Shown: one piece after another, positions 18,606 to 28,158 of the stretch
Position numbering within the stretch: the stretch's first letter is position 1
Layout of the letters: the number at the start of each line of letters is the position of its first letter
Source: Psychrobacter sp. 1044
GTDB taxonomy: Bacteria > Pseudomonadota > Gammaproteobacteria > Pseudomonadales > Moraxellaceae
Direction: 5' to 3'
Length of the DNA stretch: 64,000 bases
Assembly: GCF_904846525.1 (NCBI RefSeq)
Contig: NZ_CAJHAZ010000013.1
Location: 1-64,000, forward strand
Position numbers and translations under genes: made by a program
Notes under the pieces: model-generated
Told to the model about the DNA's origin: nothing
Database searches by the model: none
The model's input: the letters and a program-made list of their open reading frames with translations, nothing else

Positions 18606-20156
18606 TTAAAAACGGGTTTTAAACTTTTTTGGCGCTTGATTCTGTATTTCCTGCATTTGTTTTTGCATCTCTTCGGTGCTTGGCATGTTGTTTGGATCCA
18701 AACCCATCTGCTTAGCCATTTGTTGTGGATTCACATCCTTGACGCCGCCTTGCTGACCGCCGCCACCAAATAAAGGACCGCCACCGCCGCCACCAGCACC
18801 GCCGCCACCCATCAACCCTTGCATCGATTTCATCATTTTACTGATGCCTTCAGGCTTGGAAATCATTTTCATCATTTTTGCCATTTGCTTGTGTTGTTTA
18901 AGCAAACGATTGACGTCTTGAATCTCACGTCCCGAACCTGCGGCAATACGGCGCTTACGGCTTGGGTTAATTTTATCAGGATTTTTGCGCTCAAATGGCG
19001 TCATCGAATTAATCAACGCTTCCATCTCACGTACTTTTTCTTCTGGCTTAGCGTCTTCGACCGCTTTTTGCATATCCGAGCCGCCCATACCTGGCATCTT
19101 ATCTAAGAAGCCTGCCATGCCGCCCATGCTTTTCATTTGTTGGAATTGGGTCAATAGATCCTCAAGGTCGAAATCACCGCCCTTTTGCATCTTTTTAGCC
19201 ATTTTTTCGGCTTTATCACGGTCGATTTTTTGTTCAACTTCTTCGACTAGGCTTAAGACGTCACCCATACCAAGAATACGCTGAGCGATACGTTCAGGAT
19301 GGAAAAGCTCTAACGCGTCTAGTTTTTCACCGCGACCTAAAAACTTAATCGGTTTGCCAGTAATCGCACGTACAGAAAGTGCCGCACCGCCGCGCGCATC
19401 ACCATCGGTCTTGGTTAAGATAACACCGGTTAATGGCAGCGCATCATTAAAGGCTTTGGCAGTATTTGCCGCATCCTGACCCGTCATCGCATCAACGACA
19501 AATAGCGTTTCAGAAGGATTGACCGCTGCAGTTAACGCCTTAATCTCAGCCATCATAGTCTCATCGATAGCCAGACGACCAGCGGTATCAATAATCAAAA
19601 TATCTTGATATTGAATTTTAGCTTCTTCGATAGCACGCAGCGCGATGTCTATCGGGTTTTCGTCGCTACTTGAATTAACAAACTTGGCATTCACTTGACC
19701 TGCCACTTGCTCAAGCTGAGCAATCGCCGCTGGACGATAGACGTCAGCGGATACTAGCATCACCTTTTTCTTATGACGCTCTTGTAAAAACTTTGCCAAT
19801 TTACCGGCCGTGGTGGTTTTACCTGCCCCTTGCAAACCAGCCAGTAAATAAACAACTGGTGGCTTACCCGTCATCTCAAGCTGCTGATTGGCACTGCCCA
19901 TCATTTCGGTCAGCTCGTCATGGACGATTTTGACAAAGGCTTGCCCCGGTGCCAATTCTTTCAGCACTTCCGCGCCAAGCGCTTGCTCTTTGACGCGCTT
20001 TACAAAGTCACGGGTGACGGGTAGCGCGACGTCGGCTTCTAGTAGCGCCATACGCACTTCACGCAGGGTATCTTTGATGTTGTCTTCGGTCAACTGCCCA
20101 GTTCCTGCGATATTACGCAGGCTCGACGATAAGCGTTCTGTTAAGGTATCAAACAT
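18606..20156 (-). CDS. ffh: Signal recognition particle protein Ffh
   Basis: Ffh is the GTPase subunit of the signal recognition particle. It binds signal sequences of membrane proteins on the ribosome together with 4.5S RNA and docks with FtsY. The N domain covers about 1-90, and the G domain has LAGLQGAGKTTTAGKL (about 103-118), DTAGR and TKTDGDARGG. The M domain starts about 325 and contains INPSRKRRIAAGSGREIQDVN (RNA-binding) and a Met-rich stretch. At 516 residues it is longer than E. coli Ffh (453), due largely to a Gly-rich insert (GGGGAGGGGGG) and a tail near 450-490. The leader upstream has five 16-nt tandem repeats. Confidence 0.97.
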   Translation of the reverse strand: MFDTLTERLSSSLRNIAGTGQLTEDNIKDTLREVRMALLEADVALPVTRDFVKRVKEQALGAEVLKELAPGQAFVKIVHDELTEMMGSANQQLEMTGKPPVVYLLAGLQGAGKTTTAGKLAKFLQERHKKKVMLVSADVYRPAAIAQLEQVAGQVNAKFVNSSSDENPIDIALRAIEEAKIQYQDILIIDTAGRLAIDETMMAEIKALTAAVNPSETLFVVDAMTGQDAANTAKAFNDALPLTGVILTKTDGDARGGAALSVRAITGKPIKFLGRGEKLDALELFHPERIAQRILGMGDVLSLVEEVEQKIDRDKAEKMAKKMQKGGDFDLEDLLTQFQQMKSMGGMAGFLDKMPGMGGSDMQKAVEDAKPEEKVREMEALINSMTPFERKNPDKINPSRKRRIAAGSGREIQDVNRLLKQHKQMAKMMKMISKPEGISKMMKSMQGLMGGGGAGGGGGGPLFGGGGQQGGVKDVNPQQMAKQMGLDPNNMPSTEEMQKQMQEIQNQAPKKFKTRF

Positions 20157-20629
20157 AAATAACTCTCAGTTAAAATAATTCTTGGTGAAAACAATATTTA
20201 CTTAAAATAATGCTTACTTAAAACAATACTTAGCTAAAACTGGCTTCAGCTTAAATGGCGGATAAATATTATTAGGGAATACTGTAAAGTATTTAATCGT
20301 ATCTTCATAAAAACAATGATAAAAAACAGTCTATTATCAACACTATAGCACCAAGAAGACGCCAAAATTATAATGATTTTGCAAATACAGCATTACCAAA
20401 GCTTGGCGCGACACTTTATGACTTATAGACAATCACTTTATAAGCTAGGCATATGAGCGCTTATTCAAGCAAACTTGGCCAAGCATTTATAAGGAATAAG
20501 CAAGTTGGTGCTCAATTGGCACCCATTTTATGATAAATTGGACGATTATTCTAATCATTCCGATAATACCACTTTAGCATTAAATTGAGCGGCTATTTTA
20601 CGCTCAGTATGAGATGAGGCATTCTATCT
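20157..20629. other. Divergent ffh/ypjD promoter spacer
   Basis: The spacer must carry promoters for both genes. Apart from the tandem repeat at 20171-20250, it is AT-rich without a clear consensus promoter or other gene. Confidence 0.5.
20171..20250. repeat. Tandem 16-nt repeat, five degenerate units
   Basis: Units on the plus strand are TAAAATAATTCTTGGT, GAAAACAATATTTACT, TAAAATAATGCTTACT, TAAAACAATACTTAGC and TAAAACTGGCTTCAGC. The array ends 14 nt from the ffh start, so it makes up the proximal 5' leader of ffh. The middle units match best. The period is exact, which points to repeated slippage duplication. Confidence 0.7.
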
Positions 20630-21421
20630 GTGCACTTTGCATTCTTACTTGCTAGCCTAGCCTATATCTTAGTCAGCGCTTACCTTAGTTGGGCGCTGAC
20701 TCGGGATAAGCCTATCCATAAAGGCATCAGTTTGGGATTATTGATGGTCGGCATGCTCGCGCATGCGGCGCTACTTTATCCTTATGTTGTGACACTTTAC
20801 GGGCTAAACTTTAATCTTTTTAATATCATCAGCCTAATCAGCTTGTTCTTTTTGTTCTTCTATTTTTTATTTTGCTTGTATCGCCCCATTGTTAGTCTGG
20901 GCATACTGGCAGCGCCAACAGCATTGGTAGGGTTGACAATTGGCTATATTGGCCGTGCGCCTTATCAACCTATTACAAATATCAGTATTGGGCTTGAAGC
21001 TCATATATTACTGTCACTTGCCGCCTATTGTGTGCTGCTGATGGCAGCGGTGCAAGCGCTATTTTTGCGCCTACAAATACGCGAACTCAAGCACCACTCT
21101 ATTCATCGTTTTTGGGTGAATAAACTACCGTCACTACAAAGTATGGAGAGTCTATTATTCGATATGCTATTGGTCGGTTTTGTCCTACTAAGTATCGCAT
21201 TGGGCATTGGCTTTATCTATGTAGAGGATTTGATGGCGCAGCATATTGTGCATAAGACCGTATTTAGCCTGCTGTCTTGGTTATTGTTTGGGGCGCTACT
21301 AGTCGGTAATTGGCGTGCTGGATGGCGGGGCAAACGTGCCGCCAATATGACTATCTATGCTTTTATCCTATTAGCCATTGGCTTTGTGGGCAGCAAGTTT
21401 GTGTTAGAGATGCTGATATAA
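20630..21421 (+). CDS. ypjD: CcsA-like cytochrome c assembly family protein YpjD
   Basis: This is a 263-residue integral membrane protein of the CcsA/CcmF-related 'cytochrome c assembly' family, most like E. coli YpjD. About eight membrane helices are seen, with conserved GLEAHILLSLAAYCVLLMAA near residue 120 and a His-containing LMAQHIVHKTVFSLLSWLLFG near residue 200 (the His pair likely binds haem in related proteins). The role of YpjD itself is not settled. The start is GTG at 20630. The divergent placement next to ffh is the same as in E. coli and many relatives, which strengthens the call. Confidence 0.88.
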   Translation: MHFAFLLASLAYILVSAYLSWALTRDKPIHKGISLGLLMVGMLAHAALLYPYVVTLYGLNFNLFNIISLISLFFLFFYFLFCLYRPIVSLGILAAPTALVGLTIGYIGRAPYQPITNISIGLEAHILLSLAAYCVLLMAAVQALFLRLQIRELKHHSIHRFWVNKLPSLQSMESLLFDMLLVGFVLLSIALGIGFIYVEDLMAQHIVHKTVFSLLSWLLFGALLVGNWRAGWRGKRAANMTIYAFILLAIGFVGSKFVLEMLI

Positions 21422-21450
21422 AATCAGCGCTGCAATAGCAATAGGTCCAG

Positions 21451-21493
21451 AAAAAAGCCGTGAGTATTAATGAATAATACTCACGGCTTTTTT
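21451..21493. terminator. Bidirectional terminator with 19-bp stem
   Basis: Arms 21451-21469 and 21475-21493 are perfect inverted copies with a GC-rich core (GCCGTGAG) and flanking A and T runs. It separates convergent ypjD and purU and can serve both. Confidence 0.92.
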
Positions 21494-21543
21494 AACCTTC
21501 TGTTAACGAGCACTTCTCAATTTGAAATCGCTCTAATTAAAGG

Positions 21544-22473
21544 CTAATTAAAAACCACGGTTTTATTACCCGCTACAATCACGCGGTTTTGTACATGCCA
21601 GTTCACGGCGCGTGCTAAGACATTGCGCTCGATATCACGACCAATAGCGCGCAGCTCGGTCACACCTTGACGGTGAGTGACTCGGTGTACATCTTGCTCA
21701 ATGATAGGGCCTTGATCAAGCTCAGCGGTGACGTAATGCGCGGTAGCGCCGATGAGTTTCACACCTTTATCATAAGCCTGACGATAAGGGTCAGCCCCCA
21801 CAAATGCAGGCAAAAATGAATGGTGAATATTAATAACTTGCATCGGCCAACGCTTGACAAAATCTGACGACAATATCTGCATATAACGCGCCAACACTAG
21901 CAAATCATTACCTTCCATCAACTCATGAATTTGCTCTTCTGCCTCTGATTTATTGTCTTTGGTCACTGGCACATGATGGAAAGTAATACCGAAGTTCTCT
22001 ACCGATTGGCGTAAGTCTTCGTGATTACTAACGACAGAGGTAATCTCGCAATCAAGTAAACCTCGCTGATGCCGCCATAATAAATCCAACAATGCATGAT
22101 CAAACTTTGATACTAAAATACCAACTTTCGTCTTAATCGCATTATCATGTAAACGCCAAGCCATGTTATGGCGCTTGGCTACCGTATGCGCAAAACTGGC
22201 TTCAAAATTCTCAATGATCTCGCTCAATCCTGCCAAAGCAAACTCTAAACGCATAAAATATTGACCACCCTCATGAGCAGTTGAATACTGATCGAGAGTG
22301 ATAATATTAGCGCCATAGCGATGAATAAACTCAGATACCGCTTGCACGATACCGGCTTGGTCACGGCATTTAATCAATAGCGTGGCAGTATCGATTGTCG
22401 TCTTGTTAGGCAGGTTATTAGATAGTTTATGAGATGAGTTTTTTGCTGAAGTAATCGTTACAGTGTCTGACAT
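21544..22473 (-). CDS. purU: Formyltetrahydrofolate deformylase PurU
   Basis: PurU hydrolyses 10-formyltetrahydrofolate to formate and tetrahydrofolate, balancing one-carbon pools and supplying formate for PurT. The N-terminal ACT domain is visible in LLIKCRDQAGIVQAVSEF (about residues 30-50). The formyltransferase-like catalytic domain follows, with VINIHHSFLPAFVGADPY (Asn-His) near residue 215 and GATAHYVTAELDQGPIIEQD near 245. I start at ATG 22473 (309 residues), since the extension to 22530 adds 19 residues not typical of the family. No strong ribosome binding site supports either choice, so the start is uncertain. Confidence 0.94.
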   Translation of the reverse strand: MSDTVTITSAKNSSHKLSNNLPNKTTIDTATLLIKCRDQAGIVQAVSEFIHRYGANIITLDQYSTAHEGGQYFMRLEFALAGLSEIIENFEASFAHTVAKRHNMAWRLHDNAIKTKVGILVSKFDHALLDLLWRHQRGLLDCEITSVVSNHEDLRQSVENFGITFHHVPVTKDNKSEAEEQIHELMEGNDLLVLARYMQILSSDFVKRWPMQVINIHHSFLPAFVGADPYRQAYDKGVKLIGATAHYVTAELDQGPIIEQDVHRVTHRQGVTELRAIGRDIERNVLARAVNWHVQNRVIVAGNKTVVFN

Positions 22474-22610
22474 AGTGCGCCCAATCAAAAAATGAAACTT
22501 GCTACTGACTTTCAATACGGTCATTAGCATAGGAAACCGACTATTCTAATCGCTTTTACCTAACTTTGCTGATTGAGTTGGTTGTATTTCGTTATTGAGA
22601 TTATAAATAC

Positions 22611-22640
22611 AAAAACCCCCAACGCGTGGTTGGGGGCTTA
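22611..22640 (-). terminator. Terminator of the Ig-like lipoprotein gene
   Basis: The stem CCCCCAAC/GTTGGGGG (22616-22623 with 22629-22636) has a 5-nt loop, and on the minus strand it is followed by TTTTT. It lies 30 nt after the stop of the 22666-24753 gene. Confidence 0.9.
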
Positions 22641-22665
22641 CATTATAAAATATATAAACTAACTT

Positions 22666-24753
22666 TTAAAAAATTTGTACTGTGGTTGTTTTTGAAGTTG
22701 GCGCTGGTGTCGTAACTGATAACTTAATACTGTCACCACTTGCGCAGCCAGAAGTTGACACTGTGTATAGAATATCGTTACTACCTTCAAAGAAGTTTTG
22801 ATTTGTAGTACCATCTACCCGATTTAGATTTACAAGTTTAGGTACTGTTATATTACCACTGCTAATTTCTGGCTCACAACTAACATCATTCTCTGTATTA
22901 TCCTTAGCCGTAAGACTTAAAGCTGTTCCAGATGGCATAGATACAGTTCTGACGTTATTACCATACATCTCAAAAGATACAGCACCTGGTATTATTTTAT
23001 AATTGTAGAAGGTCGGCGTATCATTAGCGAAACCCATGATAATTTGTTTACGTAATACTGTTGCCAATGCATTATCACATACAGTCGGAGTACTCATATT
23101 TTCAAGTACAAAATTTGGTAGGTTAGGTTGAGATAGAGTACTTGCAGCACAAGAGGCTTGTTTAGCATCCTGTGGGAGCGCTCCTCTTTTGTAAACAAAT
23201 TCACCGGGATTATATTTCAGATCCTCATTGTCATCACGAAAGAAATTACCAATATTATCTAACAGACTATCTATGCCTGCCGTATAAACGTTATCCCCAT
23301 TCAAATCTGAATACGCTTTATCACCTTCTACGTATGCAATTACACTAACTCGACCATTTGCAGGTCTCGGATTCTGCGAAGTAAATGTTACAGAACAATT
23401 TCCTCCAACTGTTGCGCAATTTGGAGTAATTGTACCACCCTCAGCCACAAAACTAACCACTGTACCATCGGGAACAAAGTTGCCTTGACGATCAGTCAAA
23501 TAAACTGAAACACCTGAAGTATCAATAGCGTTATCAGCTAGAACATTTTTTTCAAGTGCTAGAGTAATGCCTTTCTGCGTAGGTCTACCTGTAGCAACGG
23601 CTATATTCTTAGCGGAAGCAGAGATAGTCTCATCTGCTTTTAGTGTGGCTTGAATCTCTACTGGTCCAGGAATGTTACCTGGATATAGGTTTACAGTAAC
23701 CTTTCCTGATGAGTCGCTGTATAAGGTATCGGAATCTCTATTACCTAGTGAAATAAAATTAAAATCGACTGGCGATTTAATCAAATCAAGTATTACTTCT
23801 TGGTTAGCTGCTGGCACACCGTTAGAGTACACTGTAAATTCAATCTGACCAGAAGATGAAGAACCACTATCTTTTGCACCTAGTACCACTGATTCGCTGG
23901 TGGTGTATATAATATTACTAGCCTTTATAGCTTTAATATTAACTTCAACACTTTGAGAAGAAGATGTATTATTCGCTGTTACTGCAGTAATGGTTTGTTT
24001 ATCTTCACATAAATTACCATTACTATCTATTGCCTTATAAGTTGCAGTAACATTGCCCTGATTTGAGGAAACAACACTGGCAGGATCAAATGAACCACAG
24101 GTGGCTGAAAAATTTACAGTAACATCATTCTGAAATTTGCCAGTACTAATATCTTTTGTCTGTAAAGTAACTACGGTTGATGCACCTGACTCTAAAACTG
24201 TTTCCCCTGTTTTTAAATTAATTAAACTAATATCAACAGCTTGTAAAGAGTAGTTATATTCAGCAGTAGTATCAGTCATATCCTCATATTTAGCTGTGGC
24301 AGATAAACTATAGCTACCAGTGTCATTAGGGGATAATGGCACTACAGAAGTTGTTGCAACTCCTTCAGCATTAGTCAATACTGCGCCGTTAGTTGTTCCA
24401 AACTTAACGCCTTCACCATTGAAGGTAACTAAAGCTCCACTAACTCCATTCCCTTGAGCATCGGTAACAGTTGCTTTTGCAGTTGCGCCTGACATTGAAA
24501 GAGTACGAGTTAGATTACCATTAGCGTCTAATAGTGACATAGGGCTGATCTTCAGCACATTTCCAATATCACCATTGCCTATACCACCATCACCCGTACC
24601 CGTACCCGGCTGCTCTACACCCAAATCAGGTGCAGGTGCAACAGAATCTACAGTATCACCGTCACCACCACCACATCCAGCTAGAGTTAGTGATATTGAT
24701 AACGCCGTAAGCTGAAATAATTTAGAGGTAAAAGGTAATGAGCTATATGACAT
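22666..24753 (-). CDS. Large Ig-like (Big_1-type) surface lipoprotein
   Basis: This 695-residue protein starts with a lipoprotein signal, lipobox LAGC with Cys27, then a Gly/Asp-rich linker (about 28-66). The rest looks like tandem bacterial Ig-like domains of the Big_1/invasin type. The repeated pattern is 'D..GN.V.GA.VTF....G....T...G.A...' with clear instances near 90-130 (QGNGVSGALVTFNGEG), 280-340 and 390-450 (GNFVPDGTVVSFVAEGGTITP). An EF-hand-like DLNGDNVYTAGID near residue 500 and a second acidic loop after it might bind calcium. Several Cys pairs suggest disulfides. Secreted Ig-like lipoproteins are often adhesins or surface-layer parts; no ligand can be named. The gene looks more AT-rich than its neighbours and is monocistronic. 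Confidence 0.85.
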   Translation of the reverse strand: MSYSSLPFTSKLFQLTALSISLTLAGCGGGDGDTVDSVAPAPDLGVEQPGTGTGDGGIGNGDIGNVLKISPMSLLDANGNLTRTLSMSGATAKATVTDAQGNGVSGALVTFNGEGVKFGTTNGAVLTNAEGVATTSVVPLSPNDTGSYSLSATAKYEDMTDTTAEYNYSLQAVDISLINLKTGETVLESGASTVVTLQTKDISTGKFQNDVTVNFSATCGSFDPASVVSSNQGNVTATYKAIDSNGNLCEDKQTITAVTANNTSSSQSVEVNIKAIKASNIIYTTSESVVLGAKDSGSSSSGQIEFTVYSNGVPAANQEVILDLIKSPVDFNFISLGNRDSDTLYSDSSGKVTVNLYPGNIPGPVEIQATLKADETISASAKNIAVATGRPTQKGITLALEKNVLADNAIDTSGVSVYLTDRQGNFVPDGTVVSFVAEGGTITPNCATVGGNCSVTFTSQNPRPANGRVSVIAYVEGDKAYSDLNGDNVYTAGIDSLLDNIGNFFRDDNEDLKYNPGEFVYKRGALPQDAKQASCAASTLSQPNLPNFVLENMSTPTVCDNALATVLRKQIIMGFANDTPTFYNYKIIPGAVSFEMYGNNVRTVSMPSGTALSLTAKDNTENDVSCEPEISSGNITVPKLVNLNRVDGTTNQNFFEGSNDILYTVSTSGCASGDSIKLSVTTPAPTSKTTTVQIF

Positions 24754-25238
24754 GTTTTGGACTCCGCGTCAGCAGTAATTTATTCGAGCAAATAAGCGAA
24801 AATCATTACACAGAATCATAATAGATTGGTAATGATACATAGATTTACATTAACACCCGTTGTATTAACAGATTGTATTAAATATATAACAGCAACTTTA
24901 CTGACTTTTGTCATAACTTACAACTAAAAATTAATTTTTACTATTAAATAATCAACAACATAGCCAGTGAATTTCAGGGTATAATAGCCATCCTTTAGAT
25001 CGACAATAATCATAAAAATATTTGAGTATTCATCACTTTTATGGTATAAATGTCGGCTTTAAAATTTTCTGAATTGGTAAGCTTGTTATTTGCCTTTAGA
25101 TAACAGCAATATCAACTCAACATTCATATAGTTTTGTTTGGTGCAAAGCTGCCGCTTGCTGTGTCCATGCCGCAAAAACGTGCAACTTGCCCAGACTGGT
25201 ATGAGAAAAACTCATACCTCATAGATTAGGAGTTCGCC
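24754..25238. other. Divergent spacer upstream of rpmB
   Basis: This AT-rich 485-bp spacer separates the lipoprotein gene from rpmB. It holds the rpmB promoter candidate at 25022-25050 and a TATAAT at 24980-24985 without a matching -35. No further gene is seen. Confidence 0.5.
25022..25050 (+). promoter_or_regulatory. Sigma-70 promoter for rpmB-rpmG
   Basis: TTGAGT at 25022-25027 and TATAAA at 25045-25050 are separated by exactly 17 nt. They would start transcription about 180 nt before rpmB. Confidence 0.65.
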
Positions 25239-25475
25239 ATGTCTCGAGTTTGCCAAGTGACTGGAAAGCGCCCTATGGTGGGTAATAATGTTTCGCACGC
25301 AAACAACAAAACCCGTCGTCGCTTTCTACCAAACCTTCATAACCATCGTTTTTGGGTAGAGTCTGAAAATCGTTTTGTACGTCTACGTGTGTCTACCAAA
25401 GGTATGCGCACTATTGACAAACTTGGTATCGATAAAGTGTTAGCAGATATGCGCGCACAAGGTCAAAAAGTATAA
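25239..25475 (+). CDS. rpmB: Large ribosomal subunit protein bL28
   Basis: The 78-residue protein is bL28 by its start [20 protein letters not shown], the central [18 protein letters not shown] and the C-terminal [19 protein letters not shown]. It sits in the 50S subunit near the E-site side. Full usual length. A strong AGGAG ribosome binding site precedes the ATG. It is followed by rpmG after 133 nt on the same strand, the usual rpmB-rpmG operon. The protein lacks the four-Cys zinc ribbon seen in some paralogues of other bacteria. Confidence 0.98.
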   Translation: MSRVCQVTGKRPMVGNNVSHANNKTRRRFLPNLHNHRFWVESENRFVRLRVSTKGMRTIDKLGIDKVLADMRAQGQKV

Positions 25476-25608
25476 GTTAAGACTGGCAGCTTAATATCTC
25501 GATAATTTTCGTCATTTAAGCTGCTTTTCTGCTGCATCTTATGTAGCTACTTAATATTTTATATCCGTACCTATCGTTTGAAGACCCCTCATTTACAGGA
25601 AAGCTATC

Positions 25609-25764
25609 ATGAGAGATAAAATTAAATTAGTATCAACAGCTGGTACTGGGTATTACTACACCACTACTAAAAACAAACGCACTATGCCTGGCAAAATGGA
25701 AATGAAGAAATTCGATCCAAAAATTCGCCAGCACGTGATGTTTAAAGAAGCTAAAATCAAATAA
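25609..25764 (+). CDS. rpmG: Large ribosomal subunit protein bL33
   Basis: A 51-residue reading frame runs from ATG 25609 to TAA 25762-25764. The product starts [19 protein letters not shown] and continues [19 protein letters not shown] to a KEAKIK end, which is the bL33 family. It is the zinc-free C-minus form, as no CxxC pairs are present. An AGGA ribosome binding site lies about 9 nt before the start. It is co-transcribed with rpmB and followed by a strong terminator hairpin, so the operon ends here. Confidence 0.97.
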   Translation: MRDKIKLVSTAGTGYYYTTTKNKRTMPGKMEMKKFDPKIRQHVMFKEAKIK

Positions 25765-25822
25765 TTGCTATAATTTATAGAATATATTTTCATATATACT
25801 TTCTATAAATAAGTTATTTGAG

Positions 25823-25856
25823 AAAAAGGGTATATCAATTGATATACCCTTTTTTA
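25823..25856 (+). terminator. Terminator of rpmB-rpmG
   Basis: A long perfect palindrome (AAAAAGGGTATATCAA with its inverted copy at 25839-25854) ends in a run of T on the plus strand. A run is also present on the other strand, so it may serve the convergent gene at 25929 as well. Confidence 0.9.
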
Positions 25857-25928
25857 TGCTTACTACTTTTCATGATTATTATTTTAATTAACGACTACTG
25901 GCCATCCTAACAGCAACTCATCTCATCA

Positions 25929-26240
25929 CTAACTATAGTGCGTCGGCTCTTTGTCATAAACATGCGCATGCCATTGGCTCATCTGCTTTTGCATAATCAC
26001 CTGAATCGCGGCATGAATCATATGCTGACCTATTGCTTGGGTGTCACTACCGAGCAGCTCTTTCAGCTTTTCAGAAAAATCAATGGTCATCAGCGGCGCT
26101 TCGTCTTGTTCCGCGTCACGTAACAATAAGCGACCATCTTCTGCCTCTACCAACTCAAGGGTAGTCTCTTTGGCAAATCCTGCAAATTGATCCGTACTTT
26201 CGTTATCTACTTCTATATCATTATCGATATCGTATGGCAT
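25929..26240 (-). CDS. Small acidic protein, function unknown
   Basis: This is a 103-residue soluble protein with an acidic N-terminal half (MPYDIDNDIEVDNES) and a C-terminal helical part with several Met, Gln and His (IHAAIQVIMQKQMSQWHAHVY). No known motif is seen. I start at ATG 26240 because a strong GAGGAAG ribosome binding site lies five to six bases before it; the frame extends to 26276 but that start lacks support. It faces the rpmG terminator from the other strand. Unknown function. Confidence 0.7.
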   Translation of the reverse strand: MPYDIDNDIEVDNESTDQFAGFAKETTLELVEAEDGRLLLRDAEQDEAPLMTIDFSEKLKELLGSDTQAIGQHMIHAAIQVIMQKQMSQWHAHVYDKEPTHYS

Positions 26241-26425
26241 GAATTGCTTCCTCATTGTCCCGTCTAATACTTGCAAGAAAAATCACGCGTCGCAACATTA
26301 TTGTTTTACAGTAATACGGGTAAAACTATCTTAGTCATACAATGGACGCTTTGGTCTTGAAATTCAAGGCTTGTCACATAAGTCTTCTACATAAAGGCTT
26401 TTTGGGTGTGCTATCACTGATAGTA

Positions 26426-26737
26426 TTAGCGCCAGTAGCGTAATTTTGCCACAGTAAATAAGAAGGCAACAAACATACCGAGATAGTACATAAGCTTTAA
26501 CTCTAATGTCGGATCTCGATATTTAAACGGTAAGGCTACAGTGGCGGTGGCGGTCGGAAATATCAACAGCATAAGCAGCCAGTTTTCGATGACATTGAGC
26601 CAGCCTTGTAAATCAGTACCGTTACGTAATGATGCCAGCCCTAGCAGCAAACAGGCGATAATTAAGCTCGTGAATAAGCCATTGGGTAGGTCTTTTGGAT
26701 AGATGATATTGGCAATCTTGGTCGGTATGATTCTCAT
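26426..26737 (-). CDS. Small membrane protein, function unknown
   Basis: This is a 103-residue protein with about three hydrophobic segments (about 20-38, 50-70 and 84-98). The polar ends are basic (MRIIPTKIAN at the N-terminus and KLRYWR at the C-terminus). A central TATATVALPFKYRDP stretch is the only distinctive feature. I do not recognise the family. It is one of two small membrane proteins next to each other on the minus strand upstream of rpe's 3' end. They are separated by 120 nt, and there is no evidence of co-transcription beyond orientation. Confidence 0.65.
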   Translation of the reverse strand: MRIIPTKIANIIYPKDLPNGLFTSLIIACLLLGLASLRNGTDLQGWLNVIENWLLMLLIFPTATATVALPFKYRDPTLELKLMYYLGMFVAFLFTVAKLRYWR

Positions 26738-26857
26738 GTAAAATTCCAGTCACGCTTGCAGCGCGTGACTTAATAATTAAAAATTGTATAAAAACAGCCT
26801 ATCATAAATATTGCAGTGCACTATTTACTAAACAGCTTTATCTCTGCTCATAAGACT

Positions 26858-27235
26858 CTAACTGTAAGTACCCATTAACCAAAGCATCGATATACAAGAG
26901 GTTAAATAACCCAAGCTAATGGCATTCCAGCTCTCTATATGCATGCCTTTAACTTTGTTAAGTATCTTCGAACCTAGCCAAAAAAACAGGGGAATGCCCA
27001 GCATAAATGCAGGCACAATGACCGCAGCATGACGTAATACTTCACCAGTATCATCACCCACCATTAGCCGAAAGCCATAACCCGCCAGACTTAGAACCAA
27101 GGCAAATACAGCCAAGCCAATAGTAATACCCTTTGGCACCAAGCTGCGTTGCTGTGTCTCATTCTGAATTGGCTGCTCAGTGCTTTGCTCTGACTCAGGT
27201 GATTCTGACGAATTGATTGAGTTTTTTGTGTCCAT
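26858..27235 (-). CDS. Membrane protein with acidic N-terminus, function unknown
   Basis: This 125-residue protein begins with about 30 polar residues rich in Ser, Glu and Gln. Three hydrophobic segments follow (about 36-55, 66-86 and 103-121). The connecting loops hold GYGFRLMVGDDTGEVLRH and SKILNKVKGMHIESWN. No conserved catalytic pattern is visible. The ATG has an AGGTGA ribosome binding site at good spacing. It lies downstream of rpe on the same strand, with a 120-nt gap. I cannot assign a function. Confidence 0.65.
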   Translation of the reverse strand: MDTKNSINSSESPESEQSTEQPIQNETQQRSLVPKGITIGLAVFALVLSLAGYGFRLMVGDDTGEVLRHAAVIVPAFMLGIPLFFWLGSKILNKVKGMHIESWNAISLGYLTSCISMLWLMGTYS

Positions 27236-27355
27236 ATTTCACCTTTACGTAACTTGCCATTATGCATCGTTATCCGTTATACAGCACATTTTGCTACTAT
27301 TCTTTTATGACGAAAATGACTGATGAACGTATTTACCAGTCACATAAGACCGTGG

Positions 27356-28048
27356 TTATTCGTTACCATTAGCCAAAGCCAGCTCAGCACGCATAGCATC
27401 AATAGCCACTTTATAGTCATCTTGGCTAAAGATCGCCGACCCTGCCACAAACATATCAGCACCCGCTTCGGCAATGGCTCGGATATTACTGGCTTTGATA
27501 CCGCCATCTACTTCTAATCTGATATCACGACCACTGGTGATGATGCGCTGACGGACTTGGCGCACTTTTTCTAACGTCCCTTCAATAAATGACTGACCGC
27601 CAAAACCTGGGTTGACGCTCATCAATAAAATTTGATCTACCTTGTCCATCACATAGTCTAAATAATGTAATGGCGTTGCTGGATTCAATACTAAACCACA
27701 TTCAGCACCGCCATCTTTGATCAGTTGTAAAGAGCGATCAATATGCCCACTGGCTTCTGGATGAAAAGTGATAACACTCGCACCTGCTTCCAAAAACTGC
27801 TCAATCATGCCGTCAACTGGCGAGACCATCAAATGCACATCGATTGGTGCATCAATCCCATAATCACGTAGCGCCTTACAAATCATACTGCCAAAGGTGA
27901 GATTGGGTACATAATGGTTGTCCATTACATCAAAATGAATCACATCAGCACCTGATTCCAACACCCTTTCAACTTCTTCACCTAGACGTGCAAAATCAGC
28001 TGAGAGTATTGATGGGGCAATAAGATAAGGTTTAGAAGGAATAATCAT
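27356..28048 (-). CDS. rpe: Ribulose-phosphate 3-epimerase
   Basis: Rpe interconverts ribulose 5-phosphate and xylulose 5-phosphate in the non-oxidative pentose phosphate pathway. The TIM-barrel motifs are complete: [17 protein letters not shown] at the start, [17 protein letters not shown] near residue 40 (metal site), and DVHLMV near 70. [20 protein letters not shown] lies near 140, and [12 protein letters not shown] near 175 (second metal-binding Asp). The length of 230 residues is usual. It is not beside gph or trpS, unlike in E. coli. Confidence 0.97.
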   Translation of the reverse strand: MIIPSKPYLIAPSILSADFARLGEEVERVLESGADVIHFDVMDNHYVPNLTFGSMICKALRDYGIDAPIDVHLMVSPVDGMIEQFLEAGASVITFHPEASGHIDRSLQLIKDGGAECGLVLNPATPLHYLDYVMDKVDQILLMSVNPGFGGQSFIEGTLEKVRQVRQRIITSGRDIRLEVDGGIKASNIRAIAEAGADMFVAGSAIFSQDDYKVAIDAMRAELALANGNE

Positions 28049-28158
28049 AGTTGAGCTACCTGATTCTGTTGAAATAAAATACGAATAAAATAAAAAGAAA
28101 CTAAGGACTGGCTTAAAAAACTGAGCCTTTAAAGCAATAATATTAAGAACTCAAACCA

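Noticed and set aside
24980..24985. TATAAT as a second rpmB promoter
   Set aside because: No -35 box at the right distance and no TG extension, so it is weaker than the site at 25022-25050.
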